Assembly: GCA_024231975.1 (NCBI GenBank)
Contig: JAAEQB010000049.1
Location: forward strand, 1-64,000
Direction of reading: 5' to 3'
DNA from: Allobosea sp.
GTDB lineage: Bacteria; Pseudomonadota; Alphaproteobacteria; Rhizobiales; Beijerinckiaceae
Length of the DNA: 64,000 bases
Every line of letters starts with the position of its first letter. Position 1 is the stretch's first letter. This document shows positions 16,739-25,278 of the stretch, piece by piece. The notes under the pieces are model-generated. The model was not told where the DNA came from and did not search any database. It saw nothing but the letters and a program-made list of their open reading frames with translations. The position numbers and the translations under genes are program-made.

Positions 16739-17728
16739 TCAGCTCGCATTGCGCTTGCGCAGGCTCTCCTCCCAGGCCAGCGCCTGGGTGACGATCTCGG
16801 TGAGGTCGTCATGCTCCGGCTGCCAGCCGAGCTCGGCGCGGATCCGGTCGGCCTTGGCGACGAGAGCGGCCGGATCGCCGGGACGGCGCGGCGAGAGCCT
16901 GACCGGGAAATCGACGCCCGAGACCTCCTTCACCACTTCGACGACTTCCTTGACCGAATAGCCGCGGCCATAGCCGCAGTTCAGTGTCAGGTTCTGGCCG
17001 CCGGCGCGCAGATGGTCGAGTGCGGCGAGATGGGCGCGGGCGAGGTCGGTGACGTGGATGTAGTCGCGGATGCAGGTGCCGTCCGGCGTCGCATAGTCGG
17101 TGCCGAAGATGTCGAGCCCGGCGCGCTGGCCGAGTGCCGCCTGGCTCGCGACCTTGATCAGATGGGTGGCGTTGGTGCTGGACTGGCCCGAGCGCCCCTT
17201 GGGGTCGGCGCCGGCGACGTTGAAATAGCGCAGGGCGACATAGGTCAGGCCGTGGGCGCGGGCGACGTCGCCGAGCATCCATTCGCTCATCAGCTTGGAG
17301 CGGCCATAAGGGTTGATCGGGTTGAGGGCGATTTCCTCCGGCACGGGCGAGACCGGTGGCTCGCCATAGACGGCGGCAGTCGAGGAAAAGATCACGTGCT
17401 TGACGCCGCCACGCACGGCGCTCTCCAGCAGAGCGCGCGTCTTGACGGTGTTGTTCTGGTAGTAACCGAGCGGATCGGAGACCGAATCCGGCACGACGAT
17501 CTTGGCGGCGAAATGCGCGATCTCGCTGATGCCGTGCTCGGCGATGGTGCGCTCGACCAAGGCCTGGTCGCCCATGTCGCCGCGCACCAGTGTCGCTTCC
17601 TGCGGCACCGCCCACCAGAAGCCGGTCGAGAGATCATCGAGCACGACGACTTTCTCGCCACGGTCCAGGAGCTCGAGGACCATATGGCTGCCGATATAGC
17701 CGGCACCGCCCGAAACCAGAATTGCCAT
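16739..17728 (-). CDS. galE: UDP-glucose 4-epimerase
   Basis: The 329-residue short-chain dehydrogenase-fold enzyme interconverts UDP-glucose and UDP-galactose using bound NAD. The NAD-binding motif is GGAGYIGSH near the N-terminus. The catalytic Ser/Tyr/Lys set is in FSSTAAVYGE and NPYGRSKLM, and RYFNVAGADP and GTCIRDYIHV are GalE landmarks. GAGGAGACGAAG before the ATG at 17728 sets the start. It is divergent from galU, so UDP-sugar supply for envelope polysaccharide is grouped here. Confidence 0.93.
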   Translation of the reverse strand: MAILVSGGAGYIGSHMVLELLDRGEKVVVLDDLSTGFWWAVPQEATLVRGDMGDQALVERTIAEHGISEIAHFAAKIVVPDSVSDPLGYYQNNTVKTRALLESAVRGGVKHVIFSSTAAVYGEPPVSPVPEEIALNPINPYGRSKLMSEWMLGDVARAHGLTYVALRYFNVAGADPKGRSGQSSTNATHLIKVASQAALGQRAGLDIFGTDYATPDGTCIRDYIHVTDLARAHLAALDHLRAGGQNLTLNCGYGRGYSVKEVVEVVKEVSGVDFPVRLSPRRPGDPAALVAKADRIRAELGWQPEHDDLTEIVTQALAWEESLRKRNAS

Positions 17729-18051
17729 CTTCGTCTCCTCGTCACGTGACCGGCATAATCCGGAATCACGACAGTTCGATCCAGCCTGTCCGGCGCACAT
17801 GGCTAATCTCGGGCGCCGCTCGGGTGAAGCCATGCAAGAATGATGGCCAGGGCGGCAGAACCGGCAGAATGCCGGAAAAGCATTGACGTATCGGCAAGGC
17901 CCGACTGGTATTCGAGGACTTGGTCGGCCCGGCTTTCGCCAGAATCGCGGGCCAGCCTTCAGCAGCCGGCATGAACGGGGCGAAGCCGGCTCCTCCCGCA
18001 GCCCTCCGACCTCAGCAGGCGCGCGCCGCAGGGCGTGCGAGATGGACGCGC
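17729..18051. other. Divergent galE-galU intergenic region
   Basis: No convincing gene is seen; the open frames here (for example minus 17766-17972) look like shadow sequence. A short hairpin CCGGCAGAATGCCGG lies at about 17863-17877. Promoters for both genes should lie here, but I could not pick -35/-10 pairs with confidence. Confidence 0.5.
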
Positions 18052-18930
18052 ATGATCAAGAAAATCCGCAAGGCGGTCTTCCCCGTCGCTGGCCTCGGCA
18101 CCCGCTTCCTGCCCGCCACCAAGGCGATCCCGAAGGAGATGCTGACCATCGTCGACCGGCCGGTGGTGCAGCATGTCGTCGACGAGGCGCGCGCCGCCGG
18201 CATCGAGCATTTCGTCTTCGTCACCGGCCGCAACAAGGCCGTGATCGAGGACCATTTCGACATGGCTTACGAGCTCGACGACACGCTGGCCAAGCGTGGC
18301 AAGGTGAAGGAGCTCGACGCGCTCAAGCAGGATCTGCCGGCCGCCGGCACCGCGAGCTTCACCCGCCAGCAGGCGCCGCTCGGCCTCGGCCATGCCGTCT
18401 GGTGCGCCCGCGACATCGTCGGCGATGAGCCTTTCGCGCTGCTGCTGCCCGACATGCTGCATCACGGCAAGGGCAAGGGCTGCCTCGCCGAGATGATCGC
18501 GGCCTATGAGGAGCATGGCGGCAACCATATCGCGGTGGCGCCGGTCCCGGAGGACCAGACCCATCAATACGGCATCGTCGGCGTCGCCGACGCCAAGGCC
18601 AAGGTCTCGCAGATCAGCAAGATGGTCGAGAAGCCGCCGAAGGGCACGGCGCCTTCGAACCTGCACATCACCGGCCGCTACATCCTGCAGCCGACGATCT
18701 TCGACTTGCTCGCCAAGCAGGAGAAGGGTGCGGGCGGGGAGATCCAGCTCACGGATTCGATGATCGCCCTGGCGCAGCTGGAAAAATTCTTCGCCGTGCG
18801 CTTCGACGGCGACATCTACGACACCGGCTCGAAGATCGGCTTCCTCAGCGCGAATGTCGCCTATGCGCTGGAGCGCGGCGATCTCGGCCCACAACTGCGG
18901 GCTGAGATCGAGCGGCTGTTGAAGAAATAG
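18052..18930 (+). CDS. galU: UTP-glucose-1-phosphate uridylyltransferase
   Basis: The 292-residue nucleotidyltransferase makes UDP-glucose from glucose 1-phosphate and UTP. The N-terminal nucleotide-binding stretch is VFPVAGLGTRFLPATKAIPK, followed by EMLTIVDRPVVQHVVDEA. QQAPLGLGHAVWCARD, EKPPKGTAPSN and the C-terminal YDTGSKIGFLSANVAYAL are GalU landmarks. The ATG at 18052 is preceded by GAGATGGA. Length is normal. Confidence 0.93.
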   Translation: MIKKIRKAVFPVAGLGTRFLPATKAIPKEMLTIVDRPVVQHVVDEARAAGIEHFVFVTGRNKAVIEDHFDMAYELDDTLAKRGKVKELDALKQDLPAAGTASFTRQQAPLGLGHAVWCARDIVGDEPFALLLPDMLHHGKGKGCLAEMIAAYEEHGGNHIAVAPVPEDQTHQYGIVGVADAKAKVSQISKMVEKPPKGTAPSNLHITGRYILQPTIFDLLAKQEKGAGGEIQLTDSMIALAQLEKFFAVRFDGDIYDTGSKIGFLSANVAYALERGDLGPQLRAEIERLLKK

Positions 18931-18941
18931 CAAACGCTGAA

Positions 18942-18972
18942 CGCCATGGTCGGGACGAGCCCGGCCATGGCG
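18942..18972. terminator. Bidirectional hairpin between galU and ppa
   Basis: Arms CGCCATGG-CGGG and CCCG-CCATGGCG with a short loop sit between convergent stop codons. There is no clear U-tract on either side. Confidence 0.4.
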
Positions 18973-18991
18973 GGTCCTCAATGAGGGGGGA

Positions 18992-19531
18992 TCAGCCCTT
19001 CTTGGCTTCCTTGGCCCGCTCGATCGCCTCGACGATAAGCTGCTTGGCTTTGGCGGCGTCGCCCCAGCCGGTGAGCTTCACCCACTTGCCGGGCTCCAGA
19101 TCCTTGTAGTGCTCGAAGAAGTGCTGGATCTGGTCGAGCGTGATCTGCGGCAGATCGGTGTAGTTCGTCACGTTCTCGTAGCGCTTGGTCAGCTTGGGGA
19201 CCGGCACCGCGATGATCTTCTCGTCGCCGCCGCCCTCGTCCTCCATCATCATCACGCCGATCGGCCTGACCGCGATATAGGAGCCCGGCACCAGCGGACG
19301 GGTATTGGCGACGAGGACGTCGCACGGGTCGCCGTCTTCCGAGAGCGTATGCGGGATGAAGCCGTAGTTCCCGGGATAGCGCATCGGCGTATAGAGGAAG
19401 CGGTCGACGAAGAGCGTGCCGGCTTCCTTGTCCATCTCGTACTTGATCGGTTCGCCGCCGATGGCGACCTCAATCACGACGTTGACCTCTTCGGGGGGAT
19501 TCTTGCCGATGGCGATGGCGTCGAGCCGCAT
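18992..19531 (-). CDS. ppa: Inorganic pyrophosphatase, family I
   Basis: This cytosolic enzyme hydrolyses pyrophosphate to phosphate and drives nucleotide-sugar and nucleic-acid synthesis. The 179-residue product carries the signature DGDPCDVLV with the Mg-binding Asp residues, plus IKYEMDKEAG, YPGNYGFIPHT and the late DLEPGKWVKLTGW. The ATG at 19531 gives the normal N-terminus MRLDAIAIGKNPPEEVNVVIE; an upstream start at 19594 would add unsupported residues. Confidence 0.93.
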   Translation of the reverse strand: MRLDAIAIGKNPPEEVNVVIEVAIGGEPIKYEMDKEAGTLFVDRFLYTPMRYPGNYGFIPHTLSEDGDPCDVLVANTRPLVPGSYIAVRPIGVMMMEDEGGGDEKIIAVPVPKLTKRYENVTNYTDLPQITLDQIQHFFEHYKDLEPGKWVKLTGWGDAAKAKQLIVEAIERAKEAKKG

Positions 19532-19673
19532 GTACCTGACCTGTCGATGATAAAACTTCCGCGGCGTTATGCGCGGTTGCGGCGCAAAGGCCAAGCCCGG
19601 CTTTTAGTCGGAGTTACCGATTTGCGCAGCAGGGCTCCCGCTGCTATCGGGCCGGCATGACAGGTGCGATCCC

Positions 19674-20396
19674 ATGCTGAACCGCTGGCGGCGGCCGGAA
19701 GACCGTTATGCGAGGCGCATGGCGCGGATTGCACGCTGGGACCGCCCCTTGCGCGGCCGGCTCGACCGCGCACGCGCCTGGGCCAACATGCTCCTGGCCG
19801 ATCACGGCATTTTTCGGCTCGCCTATCTCAACGCCCATCGCGTCACGCCGCAGCTCTGGCGCGCCGCTCAGCCGGCCCCGACCGACATCGCCTGGTTTGC
19901 GCGCCAGGGCGTGAAGACCATCGTCAACTTGCGCGGCGGCCGCGAGCATGGCGCCTGGCCGCTGCAGAAGGAGGCCTGCGAGCGCCATGGCGTCGCGCTG
20001 GTCGAGTTCATCCTGCGCTCGCGCGGCGCGCCCGACCGCGAGACCATCCTCGCCGCGCCGGCCTTCTTCGCCGGGCTCCAGACGCCGGCGCTGGTGCACT
20101 GCAAGTCCGGCGCGGACCGGGCCGGCTTCTTCGCCGCGCTCTATCTGCTGGTCCACGAGAAGCGACCTCTGGCCGAGGCGATGGCCGAGCTCTCGCTTCG
20201 CTATGGCCATTTCCGCTTCGCCAAGACCGGCATTCTCGATGCCTTCTTCGAGGCCTATGCCCGCGAGGGGGCCAGCAAGGGCACGCCGTTCCTCGACTGG
20301 GTGGCGAAGGACTACGATCCAGAGCGCCTTGAGAGCGAGTTCAAGCCCGGCTTCTTCTCGTCGCTGCTCGCCGACCGGCTGATCCGGCGAGAATAG
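19674..20396 (+). CDS. Tyrosine/dual-specificity protein phosphatase-like protein
   Basis: The 240-residue protein has the phosphatase loop HCKSGADRAGF (HCx5R) near residue 142 and the upstream TPQLWRAAQPAPTDIAWFARQGVKTIVNLRG pattern (seen in its parts TPQLWRAAQP and VKTIVNLRGG) of bacterial dual-specificity phosphatases. The Cys and Arg are intact. No signal peptide is present. Substrates could be proteins, phosphoinositides or nucleotides. It ends six bases before the stop of the convergent flippase gene. Confidence 0.8.
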   Translation: MLNRWRRPEDRYARRMARIARWDRPLRGRLDRARAWANMLLADHGIFRLAYLNAHRVTPQLWRAAQPAPTDIAWFARQGVKTIVNLRGGREHGAWPLQKEACERHGVALVEFILRSRGAPDRETILAAPAFFAGLQTPALVHCKSGADRAGFFAALYLLVHEKRPLAEAMAELSLRYGHFRFAKTGILDAFFEAYAREGASKGTPFLDWVAKDYDPERLESEFKPGFFSSLLADRLIRRE

Positions 20397-20402
20397 CGGG
20401 GT

Positions 20403-21848
20403 TTAGGCGACGCCCACTGCCCGCCGCTCGCCGATCGCGGTCCATGTCAGGCGCAGGTGCAGCAGGAGCCGCCCGAGCGAGATCAGGCCGATCACCGCGA
20501 GCACCGCCGGGGACAGGCTCCCGAAGCCCCAGATCACGATCGCGGCGGCAGCCAGCGCGATCGCATTGGCCGTCATCTGGCTCTGTGGGCGCGACGAGAA
20601 GGCGCCCATCTCCTGCAAGGGCCCGACCAGCGCGCCGCAGCCATAGAACAGCGCCATGATCGCCATCACTTCGCCGATGCCGCCCCATTTGGTGCCGCTC
20701 AGGAGGAGTTCGTCGGTCCCGACGGCGACGAAGGCGATCGTGGTGAAGAGCGCTCCCACGATCGCCACCATCCCCAAGGTGAGCAGGCGAGCCCGCTTCT
20801 GCTGATCGAGGCCGCGATGCTTGCGCAGGTCGCTCATCACCAGTGGCGTCGTCACGGCGCCGAACATCTGCGCCGGCATGTCGAGCAGGCGCGTCGCCAG
20901 CGCGACATGGGCGGCCAAGATCGGATTGCTCGATAGCGGCAGGGCCAGCAGCGGCGCCGCCGAGAAGCCGAAGGAAAGCAGCGCCGACGGAAGCAGGAAG
21001 GTTGGCGAGTTGCGCCATTGCCAACCCGCTGCGGCCAATTCGGTCAGCGACCAGCGCGATGGGTGCATCAGGCGCAGCAGCGAGCCGCGCCGCCGCCAGG
21101 TGAGATAGCAGGCGGTGGCGGCATGGCCGAAGGCGTCCGCCGCGAACAGGGCCAGCGCGGTCGGCCCGAGCGGCCAGATCAGCAGGATCATCATCCCCGG
21201 CTGGAGCAGCGCCTGGACGATGTTGCTGTTGCCGATCGTGGCGAAATCGCCTTCCGCCGTGGCTTCCGCCAGCAGCAGCCGGATCGCGGCACGGCTGGCC
21301 AGCGAGATCAGGAAGAGCGCGCCGAACCCGCGCAGGACCCAGCCCTGCGCCGCCGCGAACAGGATCGCGATCGCGGCGACGGCGAGAAAGACGATGCCGG
21401 TAGCCACGGCCAGGCGGAAGGCCCGGCCCAGGCGCAGCCGGTCGTTGTTCTGGAAGAACACCGCCTCGAACCGCAGCAGCACGGCGATCGACATGAAATT
21501 GGCCAGAGCCGCGAAGATCGCGAAGTCGGCGAAGACCTTGGGCGGGCAAAGGGCGGCTGCCAGCAGCAACCCCCACACCGACAGCAGGCGCGCCTGCACG
21601 AAGCGCAGCGCCAGCATGGCGCCGTCGCGGAAGCCGGTCTTCTGGGTGAGCGACGACAGCGCGGCCCTGGGCGTGGCCGCGGTCGATGCCGGTCCGATCA
21701 GGTCCTTGGCGAGACTGACCCGGGTCAGGGCGAGCTGTGCCGCCATCTCAGCGTCCTCAGCCGGGGCCGTGGGCAGGTCATCCGCGCCGGCCGGCTGGCC
21801 ATGGCGCTCGCCTGTCGGAGCCCGCACGCGATCAATGGGATCGATCAC
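20403..21848 (-). CDS. Wzx-like polysaccharide flippase/export membrane protein
   Basis: The 481-residue protein has about a dozen hydrophobic spans beginning near residue 70 (FRDGAMLALRFVQARLLSVWGLL), with the layout of O-antigen/exopolysaccharide flippases. It would move lipid-linked sugars across the inner membrane. The frame starts at a GTG (21848, GGAG eleven bases upstream). An ATG at 21746 with GAGGA upstream is an equally good start and would remove a polar N-terminus. No glycosyltransferases adjoin it, so its polymer is unknown. Confidence 0.7.
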   Translation of the reverse strand: MIDPIDRVRAPTGERHGQPAGADDLPTAPAEDAEMAAQLALTRVSLAKDLIGPASTAATPRAALSSLTQKTGFRDGAMLALRFVQARLLSVWGLLLAAALCPPKVFADFAIFAALANFMSIAVLLRFEAVFFQNNDRLRLGRAFRLAVATGIVFLAVAAIAILFAAAQGWVLRGFGALFLISLASRAAIRLLLAEATAEGDFATIGNSNIVQALLQPGMMILLIWPLGPTALALFAADAFGHAATACYLTWRRRGSLLRLMHPSRWSLTELAAAGWQWRNSPTFLLPSALLSFGFSAAPLLALPLSSNPILAAHVALATRLLDMPAQMFGAVTTPLVMSDLRKHRGLDQQKRARLLTLGMVAIVGALFTTIAFVAVGTDELLLSGTKWGGIGEVMAIMALFYGCGALVGPLQEMGAFSSRPQSQMTANAIALAAAAIVIWGFGSLSPAVLAVIGLISLGRLLLHLRLTWTAIGERRAVGVA

Positions 21849-22028
21849 GTCGCTTCGCTCCGCGGGTGGAAGGCTGCGCCTCTATGGTTAACGCTTGGTA
21901 AATTCTCGATCTTTCCTGATGTCGCTGCAGTCGCTCGACCGGTATGATGGTGCGTATGGCGGAAAAGTGGCGATTGACGTCATTTGTCAGTAATCCGCCT
22001 GCGGCCATGCGCCTGACGCCTGACAAGA
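21849..22028. other. Intergenic gap before the flippase gene
   Basis: This gap between minus-strand genes holds the flippase promoter region. It includes an AT-richer stretch near 21890-21920. No gene is seen. Confidence 0.4.
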
Positions 22029-22055
22029 AAGCCTCCGCCGGCGGGGCGGAGGCTT
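22029..22055 (-). terminator. Rho-independent terminator of the hutX operon
   Basis: On the minus strand, arms AAGCCTCCGCC and GGCGGAGGCTT form an 11-bp stem followed by TCTTG. It lies 36 bases after the hutX stop codon. This is the clearest intrinsic terminator in the window. Confidence 0.75.
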
Positions 22056-22090
22056 CGATTGATGTGTCCGGCAGCCGGAGCCGGTTGGTC

Positions 22091-22621
22091 TCAGGCGAAG
22101 TCGCGCTTCAATGCCTCGAAGCGGGCGACCTGGTCGGGCAGCAATTCGCGCGCCGCGTCGCGGCGGACGAAGACCTTGAACATCGCCTCGCCCGCTCCGT
22201 TGAAGAATTGCACGGAGCAGGAGCGGCGGCCGTGGAAGGCACGGTCGACCAGATAGATCGCCTTGCAGTTGCCGGCCTTGATGTGTCCGCCGATCGGGCT
22301 GTCGCCATGGATGTTGTAGTAGCCATGGCCGAAGGAGCCGATCGGCAGCGCGCCCTCGCATTCGAGCACGATATCGGCCGTGTGCACGATGAACAGCACC
22401 GTGCCCCAGGTCGCAAGCTCTTGCCAGAGCGCCTCGAAGCGCTCCGCGGCGATGAAACGGCGCTGGTCGTCCGGGGTTGCCTCCAGCACGGCGAGCGTCG
22501 AGACGCCATGCTCGCGCGCGACGGCCTCGATCACGCCGTCCGGCTTGGCGGCGAGCGCCGCCCGGACCTTCTCCATCGCCTCGGCCGGGGCGGGCGGGGC
22601 CAATGTCTCGGCAAACGACAT
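22091..22621 (-). CDS. hutX: Haem utilisation cytosolic carrier protein HutX
   Basis: HutX proteins bind haem after uptake and pass it on in the cytosol. The 176-residue product carries family landmarks: KPDGVIEAVAREHGVSTLAV, a central FIVHTADIVLECEGALPIG, GYYNIHGDSPIGGHI and VQFFNGAGEAMFKVFV. GAGAGG precedes the ATG. It lies 13 bases after the monooxygenase-like gene, in one operon, and divergent from hmuTUV. Confidence 0.9.
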   Translation of the reverse strand: MSFAETLAPPAPAEAMEKVRAALAAKPDGVIEAVAREHGVSTLAVLEATPDDQRRFIAAERFEALWQELATWGTVLFIVHTADIVLECEGALPIGSFGHGYYNIHGDSPIGGHIKAGNCKAIYLVDRAFHGRRSCSVQFFNGAGEAMFKVFVRRDAARELLPDQVARFEALKRDFA

Positions 22622-22634
22622 CGTGATCAGCCTC

Positions 22635-22982
22635 TCACTCGGCCGCCTGGCGCGGCAGATGCGGGTTGTGCTCCGTCAGGATCGTCTCGAAGCCCTCGAA
22701 CTCGGGGTGGCCGAGATAGAGCGGCGTCGGCCGCGGCTGGCCGGCATTGCGGTGCGACTCGCGGAACTGGTCCGATTTGGTCCAGGCGGTGAAATCGTCC
22801 TTCGAGGCCCAGGTCGTATGCGAGGAGTAGAGGGTGTGGTCCTCCTTCTCCGGGCCCTTGAGCAGATGGAAGGCGATGAAGCCCTTCATCTCGTCGAGGC
22901 GGGTCTTGCGCGAGGACCAGACCGTCTCGAAGGCCTCCTCCTCCCCCTTGACGACCTTGAAGCGGTTCATGGCGATGAACAT
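22635..22982 (-). CDS. IsdG-type haem-degrading monooxygenase
   Basis: The 115-residue protein has the ABM/IsdG ferredoxin-like fold. The residues expected for IsdG-type haem breakdown are present at almost the same positions: N6 (MFIAMNRF), W67 (FTAWTKS) and H77 (FRESHRNAG). It would open the haem ring and free iron in the cytosol, similar in role to rhizobial HmuD/HmuQ. GAGGA precedes the ATG at 22982. It leads the operon with hutX. No classical hemS-type gene is present, so this gene likely fills that role (inference). Confidence 0.85.
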   Translation of the reverse strand: MFIAMNRFKVVKGEEEAFETVWSSRKTRLDEMKGFIAFHLLKGPEKEDHTLYSSHTTWASKDDFTAWTKSDQFRESHRNAGQPRPTPLYLGHPEFEGFETILTEHNPHLPRQAAE

Positions 22983-23084
22983 CGGGAAATCCTCGGCGGT
23001 TTGGAAAAACGTGATGGTCCGGCAGCTTGCGCCGCTCTTGACCCTCCTTAGTAAAGCTGCATATCACCGTCAATAACGGCTCCA

Positions 23085-23130
23085 ATAATCGTTGTTTTGA
23101 ACGATTATAAAAGAGCTATTACTTTGTAAT
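23085..23130. promoter_or_regulatory. Inverted repeats in the divergent haem promoter
   Basis: Two inverted repeats lie in a notably AT-rich gap. ATAATCGTT and AACGATTAT, six bases apart, span 23085-23108. ATTAC and GTAAT, three apart, span 23118-23130. They sit between the divergent haem-degradation and haem-import operons and are good candidates for an iron-responsive operator (Irr, RirA or Fur-type). Neither matches a consensus I can name with confidence. Confidence 0.5.
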
Positions 23131-23195
23131 GACTTTAGTGTAGCTGGGCGTCGCAGGCGCTTCTGCTGCGCGCGGTCGCATGCACGAGATCGATC

Positions 23196-24167
23196 ATGGG
23201 TACGCTGCAAGCGCCTTCATCCGCTCCGCTCGCGGGCTTCAGGGTCAAGCGCCTCGGCCGCGAGGTCGCGGCCGCTGCCGTCATCTCGCTGTTGGCGATG
23301 GGCGGCCTTGCCGGGTCGCTCGAACCGCTGGCCGTCGTCGCGCCTGCCCAGGCACAGACCGCCGAGCGCATCGTCGCGGCCGGCGGCGTCGTCACCGAGG
23401 TGCTCTACGCGCTCGGCCAGCAGGACAAGGTGGTTGGCGTCGACACCACCAGCCAGTGGCCGCCGGAAGCGCTGAAGGACAAGAAGAGCGTCGGTTATGT
23501 CCGGGCGCTCTCGGCCGAGGGCGTGTTGTCGCTGAAACCCTCGCAGGTCATCGCGGTGGAAGGCGCCGGCCCGCCCGACGCACTCGCTCTGCTCAAGGAA
23601 TCCGGCACGCCGATCACGATGATCCCCGAGGCGCTTTCTCCGGAGGCCGTTGTCGGTAAGATCGCCGCGATCGGCAAGGCCGCCGGCGTCGCCGAGCCGG
23701 CGCAGCAGCTCGCCGCCACGGTGAAGGGGCGCTTCGACGAGCTCGACAAGCTGCGTGCCGGCCTGCCCAAACAGAAGCGTGTCCTCTTCGTGCTCTCCCT
23801 GCAGAACGGGCGCATCATGGTCGGCGGCCGGGCTACCACGGCCGATGCGATCATCACGCTCGCCGGCGGCGTCAACGCCGCGGATGCGGTCGAGGGCTTC
23901 AAGCCGATGACCGACGAGGCGATCATCACCGCGGCGCCCGACGTCATCCTGATGATGCGCTTCAGCAGCGCCCATAATGCTTCGCCGGAGGAAGTCTTCG
24001 CCATGCCAGCCTTCTCGGAGACGCCGGCGGCGAAGCAGAAGTCGCTGATCCGCATGGATGGGCTTTATCTGCTCGGCTTCGGCCCGCGCACCCCGAACGC
24101 GGCGCGCGACCTGATGGCCGAGCTCTATCCCGACGCCAAGATCGCCCAGCTCTCCGCCGCCAAATGA
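23196..24167 (+). CDS. hmuT: Haemin ABC transporter periplasmic binding protein
   Basis: The 323-residue protein has a long N-terminal region, a signal peptide (VISLLAMGGLAGSLEPL, ending near AQAQ) and the class III binding-protein layout: RIVAAGGVVTEVLYALGQQDKVVGVDTTSQWP and GYVRALSAEGVLSLKPSQVIA (fragments of these are family landmarks). It carries haem across the periplasm to HmuU. Its stop overlaps the permease start by four bases. Confidence 0.9.
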   Translation: MGTLQAPSSAPLAGFRVKRLGREVAAAAVISLLAMGGLAGSLEPLAVVAPAQAQTAERIVAAGGVVTEVLYALGQQDKVVGVDTTSQWPPEALKDKKSVGYVRALSAEGVLSLKPSQVIAVEGAGPPDALALLKESGTPITMIPEALSPEAVVGKIAAIGKAAGVAEPAQQLAATVKGRFDELDKLRAGLPKQKRVLFVLSLQNGRIMVGGRATTADAIITLAGGVNAADAVEGFKPMTDEAIITAAPDVILMMRFSSAHNASPEEVFAMPAFSETPAAKQKSLIRMDGLYLLGFGPRTPNAARDLMAELYPDAKIAQLSAAK

Positions 24168-25276
24168 CGCTCGCCGTGAAGCAGGCCCCGAATGCGGGTG
24201 CTGCGGCGCTGGCCGTGCTCACCGCTGGCCATCGTCGCAAGGGCATGATCGCCATCGCGGCGCTGGTCGGGATCTGCGTGCTGCTGATGCTGCTCTCGCT
24301 CGGGGCAGGGGCTTTTTCGATCGCGCCGGGCCGCGTCGTCGACATCCTGCTGGCGAAGCTCGGCTTCGGCCCCGCTGATCTGCTCGGCAGCCGCGAGGCG
24401 CTGGTGGTGCTCAATATCCGCATGCCGCGCCTGCTGCTCGGTGCGCTGGTCGGGGCCGCTCTCGCCATTTCCGGCGCGCTGATGCAGGGGCTGTTCCGCA
24501 ATCCGCTCGCCGATCCCGGCCTGGTCGGTGTCTCCGCCGGCGCCGGTCTTGCCGCGGCTGCGACGATCGTGCTCGGCGACCGCTTCCTCTCGGCCTTCGC
24601 GATGAAGCTGCCCTTCGCGGTATTGCCCTTCGGCGCCTTCTTTGGCGGCCTCGTCTCGACGCTGGCGCTCTATCTGATCGCGACCCGCCAGGGCCGCACC
24701 TCGGTCGCGACCATGCTGCTTGCCGGCGTCGCACTTGGCGCGCTCGCCGGCTCGCTCACCGGCCTGCTCGCCTTCGTCTCCGACGATCGGCAGTTGCGCG
24801 ACCTGACCTTCTGGTCGCTCGGCAGCCTCGGCGGCGCGAGCTGGACCAAGCTCTCGGCGGTGGCGCCGATCGTGCTGCCGCTGCTCTTCGCCGTGCCGCT
24901 GCTGGCGCGCGGGCTCAACGCGCTGATGCTCGGCGAGGCCGAGGCCTATCATCTCGGCATCCCTGTCCAGCGCATCAAGGCACTCGCGATCCTGCTGGTC
25001 GCACTCGCCGTCGGCGCCAGCGTCGCCGCGGCCGGCGTGATCGGCTTCGTTGGTATCGTCGTGCCGCATCTGATCCGGCTCTCGATCGGCCCGGATCATC
25101 GCCTGCTGCTGCCGCTCTCTGCGATCGGCGGCGCGGCCCTGCTGGTCGGAGCCGACATCATCGCCCGGCTCGTCGTCGTGCCGGCCGAACTGCCGATCGG
25201 CATCGTCACCGCCTTCATCGGCGCGCCCTTCTTCCTCTGGCTGCTGCTGCGCCGCGGCCGGATCGCGGAGCTCTGA
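24164..25276 (+). CDS. hmuU: Haemin ABC transporter permease (FecCD family)
   Basis: The 370-residue membrane protein has about ten spans with FecCD landmarks: NIRMPRLLLGALVGAALAIS, GALMQGLFRNPLADPGLVGV, and the late GFVGIVVPHLIRLSIGPDHR. It forms the channel for haem import with HmuT and HmuV. It starts inside the end of hmuT and ends two bases before hmuV. Confidence 0.92.
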   Translation: MTLAVKQAPNAGAAALAVLTAGHRRKGMIAIAALVGICVLLMLLSLGAGAFSIAPGRVVDILLAKLGFGPADLLGSREALVVLNIRMPRLLLGALVGAALAISGALMQGLFRNPLADPGLVGVSAGAGLAAAATIVLGDRFLSAFAMKLPFAVLPFGAFFGGLVSTLALYLIATRQGRTSVATMLLAGVALGALAGSLTGLLAFVSDDRQLRDLTFWSLGSLGGASWTKLSAVAPIVLPLLFAVPLLARGLNALMLGEAEAYHLGIPVQRIKALAILLVALAVGASVAAAGVIGFVGIVVPHLIRLSIGPDHRLLLPLSAIGGAALLVGADIIARLVVVPAELPIGIVTAFIGAPFFLWLLLRRGRIAEL

Positions 25277-25278
25277 GC

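Noticed and set aside
17766..17972. Minus-strand 68-codon frame in the galE-galU gap
   Set aside because: No ribosome site, no recognisable pattern, and it runs across the region that must hold divergent promoters.
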